A stretch of 64,000 nt of DNA from Incurvaria masculella (lineage: Eukaryota > Arthropoda > Insecta > Lepidoptera > Incurvariidae): NCBI GenBank assembly GCA_946894095.1, contig OX335651.1, forward strand, positions 19,490,501 to 19,554,500, given 5' to 3'. The position numbers and the translations under genes are program-made. The notes beneath the pieces were generated by a model, which had not been told where the DNA came from, searched no databases, and worked only from the letters and a program-made list of their open reading frames with translations. Positions 11,131-21,070 of this stretch are shown here, one piece after another; positions within the stretch are counted from its first letter, which is position 1; every line of letters starts with the position of its first letter.

Positions 11131-12425
11131 GCTGAAATTGGTTAATTTTTATTTGGTTTTTTCATCTATCCCGCGCGGACCGAGTAACCGCAGCTAGCAC
11201 GCATAATGGTCTTATTTTTCTATAAGTTATTTGTAACTCGTAATAGAGGCTCAAAGTCATTCAGCGACTAAATTGAGTGGTCGTGAAGCGCGAAAACCTA
11301 CTCCTCGCTGATTTAATAGAGTGGTTTCGAGTCTTTGTCGGCGACTCTTTGATGTGTCGACGCTCCTGGCAGCTCGGAAAACTCTCAAAATTGCCCCCGA
11401 ACAACATTAATTAAATCCTTGTGAGCTCATTTCATTGTAGCTTTTGATATCGGAGGAAAGTTTGAGGATATCATTCGATGTTGACTTTCGGGTTTCGCGA
11501 TCAAAGAAGGCTATTCGCTAAAGTTAGGCGATGTGAAACGGTGTTTCAACCAGAATGGAGACCTTATTTCTTGCACTTTTAAAAAGGGATAGATTAAACT
11601 TAAACAGCGACAAATGAAATAGGGAAAAAATATCATTATCATTATATTAGGATTCCCAGTTAGTAGAGAAACTGTAATTTCGTCATATCCATCCGTCCTT
11701 AGTTTTTATAACTTCCAATAAATTTTAGAATTGTACTGATGATACTAACGTAAAGTAGACTTAGAAGAAAGTATACAGAACATACCATAGAACGGGTAAC
11801 CGGAAATTTCCAATTACTACTTAAAAAAAAGTAAAAAATAAACGGTCAAGCGTGAACGTGTTCACGTACCGAGGGTCCCGTCAATGATTATTTGGAAATT
11901 CCATACAACTAAATGAATGTTTCAGAAACCCCGCTTTTTCTGTAAAGCTGTAATTAGTAATTGAAAGTAATATGTACGTTGATGCACAACGTCATAAGTG
12001 TATATCTATTGGTATTTAATTTTTCAGATATTTCAAACAACCGTTAACCGGAGAAAATATCGGGACAAAATGCGTGTGACCGACAGACGCCAGAGCCTGA
12101 CCGTAAGGGTCCTCTTATCTAATAAATTGTATAAAACAGTAAAATTACTTGCACCGTACCGTTAATCTTAAAGAAGACGATAAAGTTTATAAATGTGTTT
12201 GCATTGATACCTAATACAAACATTCTGGGACAATTTTTTGCTGTAAAACAATCGAGTACTAACAACGTTGAGTACCAAGGATATGCACATTTAAAACGTT
12301 TTTTTTACCCCTCCGCGTCGAGGGAAGTATGTCACGGATTTTTAGCTTAAAACTTGTCCCTTTCCTGCGACCCCCTTCGCCTCTCGATGCCTGAACGCTG
12401 TTACACGTCAGGCCGTAGGAAAGTT
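11131..12425. other. Unassigned sequence with a repeat scrap
   Basis: CGCGCGGACCGAGTAACCGC followed by AGCTAG at 11170-11195 resembles the GGGTACCGCAGCTA scraps at 41540 and 62290, so it is probably the edge of an old repeat. The palindrome GTGAACGTGTTCAC lies near 11850. Otherwise nothing is recognised. Confidence 0.25.
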
Positions 12426-12573
12426 ATTACATTAGGGGCTCGCGGCGGCGGCGGCGGACTGTGGCGCGTCAAAGGCTCAAAGGGAGACCGCCCGCCCTAC
12501 GGCCGGGTGTCTGGGCGGCGCGCGCCGTCGGCGGGGCTGAAGCTTCGCGAGGGGCGTTTCATGTTATCTCCAT
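12426..12573. other. CpG-rich island abutting a family A element
   Basis: A strongly GC-rich block includes GGCGGCGGCGGCGG and GGGCGGCGCGCGCC. Two plus-strand frames stay open through it, but these run on into the neighbouring repeat, so they are not evidence of a gene. Composition is the only signal. Confidence 0.35.
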
Positions 12574-12826
12574 TTTAGGGTTCCGTACCCAAAGCGCGCC
12601 AACGGAAGTCTATTACTACGCCTCCGCTGCCCGTCCGTCTGTCAGAGGGCTGTATCTTAGTAACCGTAACAGATAGGCTGCGGAAATTTTCACAGAGTGT
12701 GTATTTGTTTTTCCGCTACAACAACAAATGGGTAAAATTAAAAAATAATTAAAATTAAATTCAATCTTTTACGATCGTCCGGAACCCTTGTTGTGCGAGT
12801 CCGACTCGCACTTGGCCGGTTTTTTC
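12574..12826 (+). repeat. Family A element, complete
   Basis: It runs from TTTTAGGGTTCCGTACCC to CACTTGGCCGGTTTTT. The CCGT tract is reduced to two units and the family's usual GGGGGC..CCATAC block is deleted. CGCGCC replaces the usual GGGTG in the left hairpin loop. Confidence 0.88.
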
Positions 12827-12909
12827 CTTTAGCACCGCGCTACGCTAACAAAGGTACTTAAAATAAAGGTACTCAATGACGTGAACATTGAAGTTATATA
12901 ACTGCTTTT

Positions 12910-13170
12910 AAGGTTCCGTACCCAAAGCGTGCCAACGGAACACTATTTCTCAGCCTTCGCTGTCCGTCCGTCTGTCACAGGGCCGTATATCATGCACCGT
13001 AATAGGTAGGCAGCTGAATTTTTCACAGAGTGTGTTTTTATTTTTCCCCCATAAAAAATTACATACCCAATACTACATATTATACACCCATACATTTTTT
13101 TGTGTTAAATATTGTACGGTGTTACGGAACCTTTCGTGTGCAAGTCCGACTCGCACTTGGCCGGTTTATT
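12910..13170 (+). repeat. Family A element, complete, tandem to the previous copy
   Basis: This copy starts AGGTTCCGTACCC and ends GACTCGCACTTGGCCGGTTT, in the same orientation and about 85 bases after the preceding copy. It has two CCGT units. The two copies differ at many positions, so this is more likely two insertions than a recent duplication. Confidence 0.85.
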
Positions 13171-13398
13171 TAAAGTGTGTACAGCATCGTCATTACAGTG
13201 GCATAGAGAAATGCTGTGCTGCTAATGTGCAATTATTTAAACGAACACCGATGTTTAAAAGTACTGAATCTTAAAGCGAAAATCACCTACGGATTTTTTA
13301 TAATATTAATGATTGCTTATATGCACAGCATTGCAATACAATCCAGTATGAGATATTATTCTTGAGGGCCAGATAATCAAACAAGGACGTGGTTGCCA

Positions 13399-13472
13399 TT
13401 TTTAGGGTTCCGTACCAATAGAGTGCCAACGGAACCCTATTACTAAGCCTCCGCTGCCGTCAGTCCTGCCAT
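13399..13472 (+). repeat. Family A element, left end only
   Basis: TTTTTAGGGTTCCGTACC through the CGGAACCC hairpin to CTAAGCCTCCGCTGCCGTC, after which homology stops. It marks a 5' fragment lacking the palindromic right end. Confidence 0.75.
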
Positions 13473-14139
13473 TATCTCGTTTAGTTTTAATATTGTGCAA
13501 CTTTAAAGTTTCAGTGAACGAAATATGAAGGTTGACATACATTCTTGCAAGTTTTCATTTCTGTAAGTGGTGCAATGCTGCTTGACCCCAATGGAAACTT
13601 ATGCAGTGCCTTAAATGTCCGAACTACACGCTTCGAACGAAACTGGACTGAACCAATTCAGCCAACAAAGTTGCATTCGTAGGGGGTGACCCGTAAGTCG
13701 ACTTAATGTAGGAGGAGCAACAAAAGTCGTCTACTACTTAATTGCCGACCTTACTTCGTAGAGCTTCCTAATTGCAGAGAATGCTCAACGCAGTGGCAAG
13801 TGCATTATGTTGCAAAGATTCGATAGCTGGCGCGGTTTTCTTTATTCGAGAATGTTACAGCGTATTATTTAATGGTTTTTTGAACAACAATTAATTGTTG
13901 TCATTAGTAGATATCGTGGAACTCTACTAAGGCCAAGACAAAAAAAAAATGGGAACATTGAAAGTTGTAACCCAACAAAGGAATATGTGAGGTTGGTTTG
14001 CCTCAGGTGATTTTTGGTTTTTGTGGTTTTTACAAAACCAATTTTATTTGGAACTGGAAAAATTACTGTGTGAAAAATGTCTTAAATTATGTGTATCATT
14101 GTTTTTAAACTTCCCAAGGACTTAACCATAATATTTATT
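13473..14139. other. Unassigned sequence
   Basis: No gene or repeat is recognised. AATTAATTGTTG near 13890 and a few short inverted pairs occur but are within chance. Confidence 0.2.
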
Positions 14140-14815
14140 TAAAAGGCTTTCGCGCGTCTGAGGAGTAGATCGTGCTGCTCGACGTTTCGGAGCCTCACAA
14201 GAACTCCATCTTCAAGAGTAGGTGCCTGTCGCAACGGAGGTAGGCACGTTACTGACTACCCGCCGCTCCGCCTGATTTCTCAGTGTCCAAGGCAACACTC
14301 ATACAAGTTTATGTGCTTGCCGATTTCGATGGACTCCCTAATTATACGTGGAAGGTTTCGTTGTTCCGGGTAATGCCCGGGTATGCCTAAAATTTGATTA
14401 AGAGGGGCGATGGCTGGACATGGTGTTATGCTAGTGAACGGGTGCTGTGTCTGTGGACTGGCCTGCTCCAATTAGTAATTAGTAAGATCACGCGCATAGT
14501 GTTTGCAAAATAAACTGTAGTTCCCCTTCCTGTTAGGTTAGGTTTGGTTTAACTGACGGTGACAAGAAAGTCTCCTTCCGCCGCGCGAAAAACTGAGTTT
14601 TTTCAAACCAGTCGGCTGCTACGTACGGGCGTAGAGCTGCCTCCTCGACGGACTGAAGGATCATCCCGAAACATCGGATAAAGTTTCTCCCGCCACGTGA
14701 AAAACCTTGAAGTGTCTTGCCATTTAGTTCTTCTTCGCTGTGATTGTCGAACTGGTTATTGATAAAATATTACATATCCAAGTTCAGTTCTGCCTATGGA
14801 TGATAAATAAACAAT
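14140..14815 (+). repeat. Family N LINE-like repeat, plus strand
   Basis: Contains GAACGGGTGCTGTGTCTGTG followed by GACTGGCCTGCTCCAATTAG, shared with the minus strand of 150-240, and TAGTTCTTCTTCGCTGTG with CTATGGATGATAAATAAAC, shared with 41910-42010. The order fits a LINE 3' region ending in a short A-rich tail. Internal sequence between these landmarks is diverged and no frame is intact. Confidence 0.5.
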
Positions 14816-15074
14816 CAGAGTAAAAAAACTATGTAAATGCTTATCGCCGTAAAGATATCCCCGCCACTCCGCAGCGAGCTACGGTCAGCATTCCCACAGG
14901 CTCCCCCGGACACGTCTGCTGCGCGGTGATTTAAGCCGATTTTCTGTACTCAGCGGGCACAGTTTAAGTAAGCCGCTTTCGAACGGATGGTCAGAGACGA
15001 ACTAAACTATTTTCCATGAACATTTCACGGGAGCAACCCCCAGGGGAGGACTCGACGTATATGTGCGTGTATTG
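14816..15074. other. Unassigned sequence
   Basis: Mixed composition; nothing recognised. A GTTAGGTTAGG scrap of the telomere-type motif lies a little upstream, near 14536. Confidence 0.2.
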
Positions 15075-15200
15075 TCAGTCATGATATTAGCCACCTACTG
15101 CCATGATATTAGGTAGTCGAACACACCGCATTCCCGAAGAATTAAGGTGCCATGCCAGGACCTTTTCTTAATATAAGCACGGCCACTTGGCACTCTTGTC
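15075..15200 (-). repeat. Family B SINE 3' fragment, minus strand
   Basis: TGATATTAGCCACC, CCGCATTCCCGAAGAATTAA and GGTGCCATGCCAGGACCTTT are B body blocks. There is a small internal duplication of the ATGATATTAG block. Head absent. Confidence 0.7.
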
Positions 15201-15712
15201 TCGATACAGCGTCGTGTCGTGCGTCTCGAAGAAGACCGCGAGGTATTCCTGAATTTAGAGACCCAACAACTATAGGGTCCAACGTAGGTTTACCGTTATT
15301 GTAACGTAAAATTCTTAATTAAATTTCTATCAAGTTTTGACAATCAGTATCAATACATAACACGAAAAAACTTGAATCTTTTTGAAATGATAGTGGAGGA
15401 ATTATTTAATTTAATAACTGGTCTTCTATCTCGCCAAAATTTGTGTTTTGGCTGTAACACCATCGCCTTAAATGTAATGATTTTTAAATTAGAGCAGCCA
15501 GCTTTAGTTTTAATCTCAGTTGGACTGCGCACGCCTAGGGTCCGAGCAGGGTTGCTAGGTGTAACAGGTTGAATTAGACTCACGTTTTTTTTTATGCGAC
15601 CTGATATGGATGGCTAATACCACACAACTACCGTTTTTATATTAGCCCAATGCACCACATTCCCGAAGGAATTAGGTGCCATGCCAGGACCTTCCCTTTA
15701 TGAGCACGGCTA

Positions 15713-16103
15713 CATTTATGAAGAATTCATTTGATTATTTAGGAGTTAAAATTTACAATCATTTATATATATCGAATAGAAATATGTTGACCGATTTTAA
15801 GATTAAGTTGAAAGAATACTTATTGTGCCACCCATTTTATAATTTAGAAGAATTTTTCAATGACTCTGATAGCAATTAAGACTTACATATAATAATTATA
15901 ATAATACATATAACATTTGATTTTGCCATATTATAGTTTTTTAATAATAATGATTTTCAAGAAATATTTAATTTAATTTAAATGTTATTTTTTGTATAAT
16001 TATAATTGTAATTTTCAATAATGATTTTATTTTAATGTATTATAACATGTGCACGACCCGCAAGTGTTATTTATGCTCAATAAATATAAATAAATAAATA
16101 CAT
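15713..16103 (+). mobile_element. 5'-truncated LINE inserted in a family B SINE
   Basis: A LINE 3' end consisting of a coding remnant (15722-15879), a 200-base AT-rich untranslated region and the tail CAATAAATATAAATAAATAA. The SINE target reads ACATT on both sides, a plausible target duplication. The orientation is opposite to that of the host SINE. Confidence 0.85.
15722..15879 (+). pseudogene. C-terminus of a non-LTR retrotransposon ORF2
   Basis: About 52 codons reading SFDYLGVKIYNHLYI, then FKIKLKEYLLCHPFYNLEEF and a TAA stop at 15877-15879. From family knowledge the pattern of a glycine-containing start, a YNxLP-like motif and an FKxKLKEYLL helix is the usual C-terminal tail of Jockey/CR1-type reverse transcriptase proteins, just before the 3' untranslated region. 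The reverse transcriptase and endonuclease domains are absent through 5' truncation, so it is inert. The frame appears extended upstream only because it fuses with host SINE sequence. Confidence 0.75.
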
Positions 16104-16275
16104 TATGAACTGGATGGAAGACAGGGACAATTTTTCATTGCCGCTTCGACCATCTTTTCATCCAATGCGATGGTACCAACCCGGGCGGGCTTAAACCCTA
16201 CCACCTAGTAGGGGAAGGGGACCTACAGTTTTACATGGATTCCGAACCATGGAGCAGCTCGCATTCGTGACGAAA

Positions 16276-16640
16276 GTAAGTACGACGTAGAAGCAGATTG
16301 TGGGGTTGGATGTATCCTGCAGACAGTCGAGCTGTCTCTCAATAATTAACAGTGGAGAAATGTTGGTCGTGCTTAAAACTCTCTATGTTCTCTTTGTTTA
16401 CTATTTATGCATAATAAAACTTTTTTGTCGAATTTAGTTTTCCTTTTCATATGAATATCCTTACTGGCTAACCTGCTGCTTGATTTTACCAATTGAAGTA
16501 TTATTTTCGTAATTAAAAAAAGTGCAAATATCTCAATAACCCTGAGGTTTTCGTAGAGTTCAAGACAACAAAGACTGGTAGTCATAAAAAATGGCACAGT
16601 ATATTTCTTATTTATGAAATTAAACCAAAAACTACAACTA
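16276..16640. other. Unassigned sequence
   Basis: AT-rich with a 100-codon minus-strand frame (16373-16675) of no recognised family. Nothing supports it as a gene. Confidence 0.25.
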
Positions 16641-16649
16641 AGACTACAA

Positions 16650-16800
16650 CGTATTCTTGGCTTGCGTAATTTCATCAGGGCCGCGAAAACTATGCTGGCC
16701 GGTCAGCTGTTTCTTCAAGCTATGTTTGACGGAGACCAGGTTGTACTAACGGAAATACCTCGGCAGGGATTAGATTCTATAGTATTGTTTTTTAAGCAAC
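16650..16800 (+). repeat. Family J repeat fragment
   Basis: The blocks GCCGCGAAAACTATGCTGGCC and CAGCTGTTTCTTCAAGC resemble those at 54335-54370 and the minus strand of 47530-47580 (GGAAAACCATGCCGGCC and GTGCTTCTTCACACC). Weakly conserved and not classified. Confidence 0.35.
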
Positions 16801-16804
16801 TGAA

Positions 16805-17110
16805 CATGGATGGCTAATACCAAACTGACCGTCAGATATTAGCCTAACACACTACATGGGAACTAGGTGACATGCCTTCCTTATATTCCTCGAAATTGGA
16901 TGGAAAACACGTACAATTTTGATTGCTGCTTCGACCATCGTTCATTCAATGCGATGGTAACAACCCAGGCGGGCTTAACCATACCACCTAGTAAGTAGGG
17001 AAGGGGACCTACAGTTTTCCGTGGAGTCCGAACCACGGCCAGCCTCACCTGGGTAGAATGGTCACCCATCCAGAACCCAACCGCGCTCAGATGTGCTTCA
17101 CCAATCTGTC
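16805..17110 (-). repeat. Family B SINE with 5S rRNA-like head, minus strand
   Basis: On the minus strand the head reads GGTGAAGCACATCTGAGCG and GGGTTCTGGATGGGTGACC, matching the internal control region of 5S rRNA (A box and C box). The body then runs to CCATCCATGTTCA. GGTGACATGCC has lost the usual CAGGACC, and GTAAGTAG shows a small insertion. Confidence 0.8.
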
Positions 17111-17154
17111 AAATTACGAGAGCATACCGAACCTATAGTTGAATGATCCATTGG

Positions 17155-17203
17155 ATAGGTTGGTTAGGTTCGGTTAGGTTAGGTTAGGTTAGGTTAGTTA
17201 GGG
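17155..17203 (+). repeat. Interstitial insect telomere-type repeat (GGTTA)n
   Basis: Seven or so imperfect units of TTAGG/GGTTA (for example AGGTTAGGTTAGGTTAGGTT). Insect telomeres are (TTAGG)n. Short interstitial tracts are common in moths, and shorter runs occur at 44540, 60537 and 14536. Confidence 0.8.
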
Positions 17204-17618
17204 ATGTCAAAAGTGAATGGGTGCATTCCCTGCCTGTTGCCCGTTGAGCGGTGTTAAGTATGTATGGTTGCTAAAAAATGCAGATTTTCCAAGGTAGACG
17301 CCCGCACCTGACAACCCTGATGTTGTCGAGCAGGCGGTTGAAACTTTGGACACTGGATTGGGGTCCCGCGAGCCCGGCCTTCGCTGTATTGATAAAGTGG
17401 AAGTGGCTGAGGGATACCTCCAGTTAGTTTGTAGGTTTTCTGCTTTTCAATTTGCCGTGTCCCGGTGGAAATTACATTTCGGCGTTTTCGGTGTTTTGTT
17501 GGTGAACCACATATGACCTAAGCAGACGGTAAACGTGAACCATATCATATTTGCGTTATGTAAGTCCGTCAGAATATGACATATTGTATGTATGTTTTTA
17601 AAATTTACAAATGTATTT
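17204..17618. other. Unassigned sequence with family J-like edge
   Basis: GGGTGCATTCCCTGCCTGTT and CCGTTGAGCGGTG resemble GAGTGCATTCCCAGCGTGCT with CGTTGAGCGATGG in the J copy near 47390 (minus strand) and the CGCGTTGAGCGATG at 40030. The remainder is not recognised. Confidence 0.3.
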
Positions 17619-17619
17619 T

Positions 17620-17706
17620 TATGTAACTGGACGTGCTAGCTAATAATAAAACCTACTGTCATGTTAGCCCAACGCACCGGGTCCCCGAAAGAATTAGGTG
17701 CCATGC
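17620..17706 (-). repeat. Family B SINE tail fragment next to family A
   Basis: TATGTAACTGGACGTG, then GTTAGCCCAACGCACCGGGT and TTAGGTGCCATGC, then an abrupt switch to the family A end at 17707. Family A may have inserted into this SINE, but the other half of the SINE is not found after 18010. Confidence 0.7.
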
Positions 17707-18010
17707 AAAGAAAACCCGGCCAAGTGCGAGTCGGACTCGCACAAGAAGGGTTCCGTACCATCGTAAAAGATTTATTACAAAAAAAATCATTTTTTTTTGT
17801 ATGGGGCCCCCTTTAATTTTAATTATTTTTTAATCTTACCTATTTGTTGTTATAGCGGCAAAATAAGTACACACTCTGTAAAAAATTCAGCTCTCTATCT
17901 GTTATAGTTACTGAGATACAGCCCTGTGACAGACGGACGGACGGACGGACGGACAGCGGAGGCTTAGTAATAGGGTTCCGTTTTCACCCTTTGGGTACGG
18001 AACCCTAAAA
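17707..18010 (-). repeat. Family A element, complete, minus orientation
   Basis: A good reference copy. It starts CCGGCCAAGTGCGAGTCGGA, completes the 19-base palindrome, then carries GGGTTCCGTACCATCG, GTATGGGGCCCCCTTTAATT, AGCGGCAAAATAAGTACACA, a short (GGAC)n tract, AGCGGAGGCTTAGTAATAGG and the closing hairpin ending GGAACCCTAAAAA. About 300 bp, without coding capacity, without obvious long terminal inverted repeats, and with a hairpin at each end. Confidence 0.9.
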
Positions 18011-18148
18011 ATCGTCGTTTTTGTTGTGTTACCTACAGTGTGTTCGGGTACCGGCTTATAGATCAGCGAGATCTTGAATGAGTCGTTGAAATTTATGTGT
18101 TTAGAAATTTCTTTCAACTCGCGGACTATACGGCAGAAGATCATGTCG

Positions 18149-18503
18149 TTTTTAGGGTTCCGTACCCTAGGGTACCAAACGGAACCTTATTACTAAGCCT
18201 CCGCTGTCCGTCCGTCCGTCCGTCCGTCCGTCCGTCCGTCCGTCCGTCCGTCCGTCCGTCCGTCCGTCCGTCCGTCTGTCCGTCTGTCACAGGGCTGTAT
18301 CTCAGTAACCGTAACAGGTAGACAGCTGAAATTTTCACAGAGTGTGTATTTATTTTGCCGCTATAACAACAAATAGGTAAGATTAAAAAATAATTAAAAT
18401 CAAAGGGGCTCCCATACAAAAAACGTGATTTTTTTGTTTTTTTTTTCTACGATGGTACGGAACCCTTCGTGTGCGAGTCCGACTCGCACTTGGCCGGTTT
18501 TTC
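18149..18503 (+). repeat. Family A element, complete, with expanded (CCGT)n
   Basis: This copy spans TTTTTAGGGTTCCGTACC to CACTTGGCCGGTTTTT. Its tetranucleotide tract at about 18205-18280 has roughly 18 units, against two to five in most copies. Both strands translate the tract as open repetitive peptides (SVRP and DGRT repeats), which are artefacts. Confidence 0.9.
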
Positions 18504-19117
18504 ATGTGTCTCGCCACGCAGCGCTAGACCCAATAAGAACTCCAGGCACTCAGCGTTCGAAGCGAGTTAACTACATCAGAAGGTGTGGCTTAGGATGAAA
18601 CGAGTGGTCTCCTCTAGCCATAATAACCATTCAGCCATCAGCTTAATGGTCTTGATGTGTACGAACACTACAAAAAAACATTATTCTCAGTCGAAATTCC
18701 CATCTAAATAAACGCGAAAACCCCAGCAAACAGCATAAGGTGTTTCCCTAAAAAAACTCATTTTCTTCACGCTGGTGATTATTTAAGGGAGAACGTTGTG
18801 TTATTTAGAAAATGAATATGAATAACGTCGCACTCGGCCACCGGGGCGCTGTAAACAATTCATTTTGAAAAATCTTTATATATCACCGTCATTAAGGGGG
18901 TGGTCCCGTTCCGAGAGGGTCGTTAAGGTGAAAGCTGCGAGCGGTGTAGAATGTCGCTGCGGTTTTGAGATATATTACGCCGCGGACGGCATAATGTCTG
19001 TCGCCTTAAGTGGAAAGCCGGGTTCAGGAAAGTTTACTTCTCTGACAAAGTCCACTTGCAAATGTAATATTTAATTTTCGTAACGTCATCACAATTTAAT
19101 GGGCGAGCCTTTTTATT
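18504..19117. other. Unassigned sequence before the minisatellite
   Basis: No gene recognised. The 18830-19030 part is GC-richer (GGCCACCGGGGCGCTGTAAA, CGCCGCGGACGGC) and is open in one plus frame of 69 codons. No family resemblance. Confidence 0.25.
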
Positions 19118-20438
19118 TATCGCCTAGCATTAAGAGACTGGTATCTACCTGAACATGTTTAGGCGTTTGGATTCATTATCGCCTAGCATTAAGAAACTGG
19201 TATCTACCTGAACATGTGTAGGCGTTTGGATTCATTTCGCTTGGCATTAAGATACTGGTATCTACCTGAACATATTTAGGCGTTTGGATTCATTATCGCC
19301 TAGCTTTAAGATACTGGTATCTACCTGAACATATTTAGGCGTTTGGATTCATTATCGCCTAGCATTAAGATACTGGTATCTACCTGAACATATTTAGGCG
19401 TTTGGATTAATTATCGCCTACCATTAAGAGACTGGTATCTACCTGAACACGTTTAGGCGTTTGGATTCATTTCGCCTAGCATTAAGATACTGGTATCTAC
19501 CGTAACATATTTAGGCGTTCGGATTCATTATCGCCTAGCATTAAGATACTGGTATCTACCTGAACATATTTAGGCGTTTGGATTAATTATCGCCTACCAT
19601 TAAAACACTGGTATCTACCTGAACATGTTTAGGCGTTTGGATTAATTACTGGTATCTACCAGAACATGTTTAGGCGTTTGGATTCATTATCGCCTAGCAT
19701 TAAGATACTGGTATCTACCTGAACATATTTAGGCGTTTGGATTAATTATCGCCTACCATTAAAAGACTTGTATCTACCTGAACATGTTTAGGCGTTTGGA
19801 TTAATTACTGGTATCTACCTGAACATGTTAAGGCGTTTGGATTCATTATCGCCTAGCATTAAGATACTGGTATCTACCTGAACATGTTTAGGCGTTTGGA
19901 TTAATTACTGGTATCTACCTGAACATGTTTAGGCGTTTGGATTCATTATCGCCTAGCATTAAGATACTGGTATCTACCTGAACATATTTAGGCGTTTGGA
20001 TTCATTATCGCCTAGCATTAAGATACTGGTATCTACCTGAACATATTTAGGCGTTTGGATTCATTATCGCCTAGCATTAAGATACTGGTATCTACCTGAA
20101 CATATTTAGGCGTTTGGATTAATTATCGCCTACCATTAAAAGACTTGTATCTACCTGAACATGTTTAGGCGTTTGGATTAATTACTGGTATCTACCTGAA
20201 CATGTTTAGGCGTTTGGATTCATTATCGCCTAGCATTAAGATACTGGTATCTACCTGAACATATTTAGGCGTTTGGATTCATTATCGCCTAGCATTAAGA
20301 GACTGGTATCTACCTGAACATGTTTAGGCGTTTGGATTAATTACTGGTATCTACCTGAACATATTTAGGCGTTTGGATTCATTATCGCCTAGCATTAAGA
20401 GACTGGTATCAACCTGAACATGTTTAGGCGTTTGGATT
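19118..20438 (+). repeat. Minisatellite: about 24 units of 59 and 41 bp
   Basis: The full unit is 59 bp: TATCGCCTAGCATTAAGATA, CTGGTATCTACCTGAACATA, TTTAGGCGTTTGGATTCAT. I count 24 copies of the AGGCGTTTGGATT core. Five spacings are 41 bp rather than 59, because units lose the same 18 bases (ATCGCCTAGCATTAAGA region). Units differ at diagnostic sites (ATGTTT/ATATTT, TTCAT/TTAAT, AGCATT/ACCATT). The unit holds two inverted pairs, TAGGCG..CGCCTA and GATAC-TG-GTATC. Spacer-free periodicity excludes a CRISPR array. Confidence 0.95.
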
Positions 20439-21070
20439 ATGTATTACGTACATTGATACCTTCACTCTGTTTTCCCGGAGAGCGAGGCAGAGCTGATGGA
20501 GCGCCACGAGCATTTTTTTTTTAATTTTCTGAATTCAGTTTGAACAGAATTGTTATTCTGCGGTTGAACAAAAATATTTTGCGCTGTGGTGAAGCGATAC
20601 GTTACGTTAGGCACTGAAAACGTGCGCTCATTGTGTGTTGCATAAATCAGAAGCTCAAATTGGATCAATCATTATTTGTTATACGTAAATATGTCTACCT
20701 GCTAATTTCAGTAGAAATATAGATACATTTGAATGGTGTTAGGTAGACAGCGCAGACATATGACGGCATAAGAATTCATTTTAATCGGTAAGAGATTCAT
20801 CTATTTGCTGAACATGTCCAAATCATCTCAACATATACTCTTCTCGTCAATAAGTTCATACATACATACATATCTTCACGCCGCTTTCCCGGAGGGGTAG
20901 GCAGAGATGATAGAGCGCCATACGGTACGATCACACTACATACATCTTTTCATACATGCTCTACGATTACGGGTGCTACGTATCAGACCTTTAAGAAGAA
21001 TGACATCGATTTGGTCGTGGTACGTTCTTCGTGGCCGCCCGGGCACACTTCCGCTCACTTCTGATCTGTA
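20439..21070. repeat. Two copies of a CTTTCCCGGAG-type repeat and unassigned DNA
   Basis: CTGTTTTCCCGGAGAGCGAG and GCAGAGCTGATGGAGCGCCA at 20465-20505 match CGCTTTCCCGGAGGGGTAGG and CAGAGATGATAGAGCGCCAT at 20880-20922. Similar words occur near 1600 (GAGGAGGGATAGGCAGAGAT) and, inverted, near 51490. The second copy continues to about 21060 with GACATCGATTTGGTCGTGGT. Unclassified dispersed repeat. Confidence 0.5.

Larger units (their letters stand above)
15588..16275 (-). repeat. Family B SINE split by a LINE insertion
   Basis: The 3' half of the SINE (15588-15712, antisense: TGCGACCTGATATGGATGGC up to CACGGCTACATT) and its 5' part (16104-16275, ATGAACTGGATGGAAGAC up to CAGCTCGCATTCGTGACGAA) flank a 390-base LINE end. 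Rejoining them restores the order seen in the uninterrupted copy at 30238-30655. The promoter head beyond 16275 is missing. Confidence 0.85.

Noticed and set aside
17707..18010. Family A as a canonical Helitron
   Set aside because: It has a terminal hairpin, but the ends do not show the 5' TC and 3' CTRR signature, so the class is left open.
18097..18419. Open frames with SVRPSVRP or DGRTDGRT repeats (also 37577-37960, 62786-63087)
   Set aside because: They translate a CCGT tetranucleotide tract inside family A repeats, on both strands, and have no independent coding evidence.
19118..20438. Regularly spaced repeats suggesting a CRISPR array
   Set aside because: The units are contiguous with no unique spacers, the genome is eukaryotic, and the period varies between 59 and 41 by deletion within the repeat.
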